From positions 43,975 to 51,455 of the forward strand of contig AWNV01000018.1 of assembly GCA_000493965.1 (NCBI GenBank): a stretch of 7,481 bases of DNA, written 5' to 3'. Origin of the DNA: Candidatus Aminicenans sakinawicola JGI OTU-1 (GTDB lineage Bacteria; Acidobacteriota; Aminicenantia; Aminicenantales; Aminicenantaceae). A program made the translations under genes and the position numbers. The first letter of the stretch is position 1. Each line of letters starts with the position of its first letter. Shown here one piece after another: positions 4,939 through 7,481 of the stretch. Under the pieces are notes generated by a model that had not been told where the DNA came from, did no database searches, and saw nothing but the letters and a program-made list of their open reading frames with translations.

Positions 4939-6816
4939 ATGCTTGATCCGAATGATAGACAGTTATATATAAATGCCCTCCGTCCTCCTTTTGGTTTTGA
5001 ATTCGACCGTGCTGTAGCTACAACTTATACCTTGAACTTGTTGACTCTACTTGCTGTTCCCTTATCTTTTGCCAAGTTCGAGGTCGGGAAAAAGGAAGAA
5101 ATCTATAAAGATCCGATATCTATTTTAGAAGCCACTCGAAGGATGACCGGTAGGTTTTATGTTTTTTGTCAGAACGGAGCTATCAAAGTGCCTGCTTCGC
5201 CTAATCCACTTTTTAATTACCTTGAAGATATGATAATCGAAGTATTACCGCCCAATCCTGAAGGTGTTTTTCATCCGAAAATCTGGGTTCTGCGTTTTAT
5301 TGATAAAAAAGGGAAAGGAGTTTTTTATCGTTTTTTGTGTTTGTCTAGAAATATTACTTTTGATAAATCTTGGGATACTATTTTGACTCTTGAGGGTGAG
5401 GTGAAGGACCGTTTATTTGCAAGAAACAGGGCATTATCAGACTTTATAAATGCACTGCCTGGCTTAGCAAAAAAGCCGGTTAAAAAAAGAATTGTGAAAA
5501 ATATTGATTCAGTAGCTGAGGAAATTAGGCATGTCGATTTTAAGGCACCTTCGTATTATGATGATTTCCGCTTCTGGCCATTGGGAATATCTGGGTATCA
5601 TAAGTTCCCGATTCGCGAGGATTATTGGCGTATGCTGGTGGTTTCTCCATTCGTGACTAATAGTCTTTTACAGCGACTAGCCAATGACAAATCAGAGAAT
5701 ATCCTTGTTTCTCGAAATGAGGAATTGGATTTGTTAAAGCCTGAGACATTAAAAAAATTCAAGAGTAAATATGTTCTGGATGAAGCTGCGGGTGAGGAAG
5801 AAGATATACAGATAGAAATTTCCAGTGAGGCTGCAAAGAAATCCCCAATTGATGAGGAGAGTGATTTGTCTGGATTGCATGCTAAGCTTTTTTTGGCTGA
5901 ATTAGGTTGGGATGCCTATCTTTGGACTGGTTCAGCAAATGCTACAAATGCTGCTTTTGACAATTGTAATGTTGAGTTTATGGTTGAGTTAAAAGGGAAA
6001 AAAAGTAGGGTAGGGATTAACAAATTTATTTACGAGAAAAATGAAGAAAAGAAAGGGCCCACGACATTTATGGACCTATTAAGAGAATACATCCCACCGG
6101 AAAATGTTATTGATGAAGATGAAGCAAAAAGAAAGTTGAAAAAGCAACTTGAAAGATTACAGAGAAGTCTTGCTAAATCAGCTTTATTCGTAAAAGTTTC
6201 ACCATCGAAAAGCAGGAATTATTATAATTTAGAACTGCATTTTTCGCCAAGATTGAAATTTCCGGATGCTAGAGACATTGAAGGCCTGGTTTGGCCCATT
6301 AGTTTGAGAAAAAGATCTGCATTAAGTCTTAAATTTCCAGGACCATTTTTGCCTTTTATTTTTAATAATGTTTGTGTAGATAAAATTACGGGTCTGTTTG
6401 CGATTGAGTTAAATTGTAAACCACTTAAAAAAACTATAAGTTTTGTTCTTAATCTACCTGTGAAGGGGATGCCTACAAATCGGGATGAAAAAATAATGCA
6501 GATGATTGTATCAAATCAGGAGAATTTTCTGCGTTACTTGCTTCTTTTGTTATATGAAGGTGAATATTCTTATTTGGCATCGGATATTGCAGCTAAAATA
6601 GGAGACATAAGAAAGAGAGGACAAGATTGGAGTTTTTTCGAAGACATGCCTTTATTTGAGGAACTTGTGCGTGCTTATAGCCGTTCTCCAGAGAAGATAA
6701 AAAGGATTTCCAAATTAATCACGGATATTTCAAAGACAGAAGAGGGATCAAAGATTATACCGGATGAATTTAAAGATCTATGGGCATCGTTTCAAGCGGC
6801 AAAGGGAAAAATATGA
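4939..6816 (+). CDS. Phospholipase-D-like protein with two HxK half-sites, probable nuclease
   Basis: The 625-aa protein has two PLD-superfamily half-sites on one chain. The first is FHPKIWVL with H112 and K114, followed by SRNITFD with S136 and N138. The second is LHAKLFLAE with H314 and K316, followed by TGSANAT with S332 and N334. In this superfamily the two histidines meet to form a phosphodiesterase site, as a nuclease or phospholipase; beside a helicase a DNA or RNA nuclease is likelier. The Asp of the HxKx4D signature is Arg119 in the first copy and Glu321 in the second. The region between them contains an acidic linker (282-308), and 395-412 is a charged, probably helical, stretch. 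The C-terminal 200 residues have no recognised motif. No signal peptide or membrane span is seen. The stop overlaps the next start as ATGA, so the protein and the helicase are made together. The fold is fairly sure; activity is inferred. Confidence 0.78.
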   Translation: MLDPNDRQLYINALRPPFGFEFDRAVATTYTLNLLTLLAVPLSFAKFEVGKKEEIYKDPISILEATRRMTGRFYVFCQNGAIKVPASPNPLFNYLEDMIIEVLPPNPEGVFHPKIWVLRFIDKKGKGVFYRFLCLSRNITFDKSWDTILTLEGEVKDRLFARNRALSDFINALPGLAKKPVKKRIVKNIDSVAEEIRHVDFKAPSYYDDFRFWPLGISGYHKFPIREDYWRMLVVSPFVTNSLLQRLANDKSENILVSRNEELDLLKPETLKKFKSKYVLDEAAGEEEDIQIEISSEAAKKSPIDEESDLSGLHAKLFLAELGWDAYLWTGSANATNAAFDNCNVEFMVELKGKKSRVGINKFIYEKNEEKKGPTTFMDLLREYIPPENVIDEDEAKRKLKKQLERLQRSLAKSALFVKVSPSKSRNYYNLELHFSPRLKFPDARDIEGLVWPISLRKRSALSLKFPGPFLPFIFNNVCVDKITGLFAIELNCKPLKKTISFVLNLPVKGMPTNRDEKIMQMIVSNQENFLRYLLLLLYEGEYSYLASDIAAKIGDIRKRGQDWSFFEDMPLFEELVRAYSRSPEKIKRISKLITDISKTEEGSKIIPDEFKDLWASFQAAKGKI

Positions 6817-7481
6817 ATTCTCAAGAGAAATGCCCTGATACATTCAAGGTTTTAAGCAAGCTAAAAGATTTTCAAAAAAAATCGGTTGATAGAGTTTTTC
6901 AGCGGTTTTATAAAGACAAAGATTTCACGAATCGATTTCTTATCGCGGACGAGGTTGGTCTTGGCAAGACACTTGTTGCAAGGGGAATAATCGCCAAGAG
7001 TGTTGAATATTTGTGGGATAAAGTTCGCCGAATTGATGTGATCTATATCTGTTCGAATCGTGAGATAGCAAGTCAGAATATCAATCGTCTCAATATTACA
7101 TCGGCAAAACAATTTTCGCTTGTTTCGCGGATGACACTACTACCTTTGAAAATAACCGGATTAAAGAATAGAAGATTGAATTTTATATCCTTTACACCCG
7201 GGACTTCGTTTGATCTGCATTCCCGCACTGGTATTATGCTGGAGAGAGCTTTGCTTTATAACATTTTAAAGAAACACTGGAATCTGACTAAAATGGGTCC
7301 TATAAATGTATTTCAGGATTGGGCTTCAAGGAAGAATTGGCATGAGCTTCTTAGTTATTTCCCTAAATACTATTCAATAGATGAAGATCTGGCTGAGGAA
7401 TTTACAAAAGCTCTGGATGCGAAAATCGAGGAAGACAAGAAAGAAGGGAAACCTGACATCAAATCCAGATTTTTAGACCTG
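6813..7481 (+). CDS. Helicase-type ATPase, N-terminal part cut by the window end
   Basis: The frame starts at an ATG overlapping the PLD-like stop (ATGA) and is open for 223 codons to the last base. A Q-motif-like KLKDFQKKSVDRVFQRFY (16-33) precedes the Walker A loop ADEVGLGKT (45-53), the form seen in SNF2/SWI2-like superfamily 2 helicases. VIYICSNREIASQNINRL (76-93) fits motif Ia. SFTPGTSFDL (126-135) follows, and LHSRTGIMLERALLYN is a conserved-looking stretch after it. The DExx box and the second RecA lobe must lie beyond 7481. It should hydrolyse ATP to move along or remodel nucleic acid and could feed DNA to the PLD-like nuclease. The superfamily is clear from Walker A in context; which subfamily cannot be told from this part alone. 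Confidence 0.82.
   Translation, partial: MNSQEKCPDTFKVLSKLKDFQKKSVDRVFQRFYKDKDFTNRFLIADEVGLGKTLVARGIIAKSVEYLWDKVRRIDVIYICSNREIASQNINRLNITSAKQFSLVSRMTLLPLKITGLKNRRLNFISFTPGTSFDLHSRTGIMLERALLYNILKKHWNLTKMGPINVFQDWASRKNWHELLSYFPKYYSIDEDLAEEFTKALDAKIEEDKKEGKPDIKSRFLDL

Noticed and set aside
6861..7112. Minus-strand open frame of 83 codons
   Set aside because: It is antisense to the helicase Walker A region and shows no protein family features.

Overview
The window is AT-rich and gene-poor for a prokaryote, with non-coding gaps of about 256, 770 and 408 bases. It reads as a defence-type accessory island. The host cannot be named. Strong Shine-Dalgarno sequences, a 4-base ATGA gene overlap and a TTGAAA-17-TAGAAT promoter suggest a bacterium. 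Some signals would also fit an archaeon of the methanogen type: a CGAAA/CATATAAA element before the SIR2 gene, a gene with no Shine-Dalgarno and an AT-rich box about 26 nt before its ATG, and the long intergenic gaps. No tRNA, rRNA, CRISPR array or complete insertion sequence was seen.

Layout. Bases 1-71 look like the last 22 codons of a plus-strand gene that begins outside the window. Bases 328-1526 hold a minus-strand two-gene operon: a small basic protein of about 127 aa, then a compact retron-like reverse transcriptase of 271 aa, joined by a TAATG stop/start overlap. The 770-base divergent spacer (about 1536-2304) carries a promoter candidate for this operon, a densely paired stretch at 1570-1728 that is a candidate retron-type non-coding RNA leader, dyad-symmetric operator-like sequences at 2049-2127, and a three-copy GAAATT(T/C)G repeat leading into the promoter of the next gene. 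Bases 2305-3315 encode a 336-aa SIR2-like protein on the plus strand.

After a 408-base gap with a strong inverted repeat, a second plus-strand cassette starts: a DUF6361-type protein (3724-4929), a phospholipase-D-like protein with two HxK half-sites (4939-6816), and a helicase-type ATPase (from 6813, cut by the window end). Spacings of 9 and -4 bases indicate one operon.

Two modules can be proposed. The first is a retron-like element (RNA leader, small protein, RT) that may act with the divergently transcribed SIR2 NADase as toxin or effector. The second is a nuclease/helicase cassette. Both are inferred to be anti-phage from domain content and clustering; nothing in the sequence proves activity. 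I could not match either layout to a named defence system from memory.
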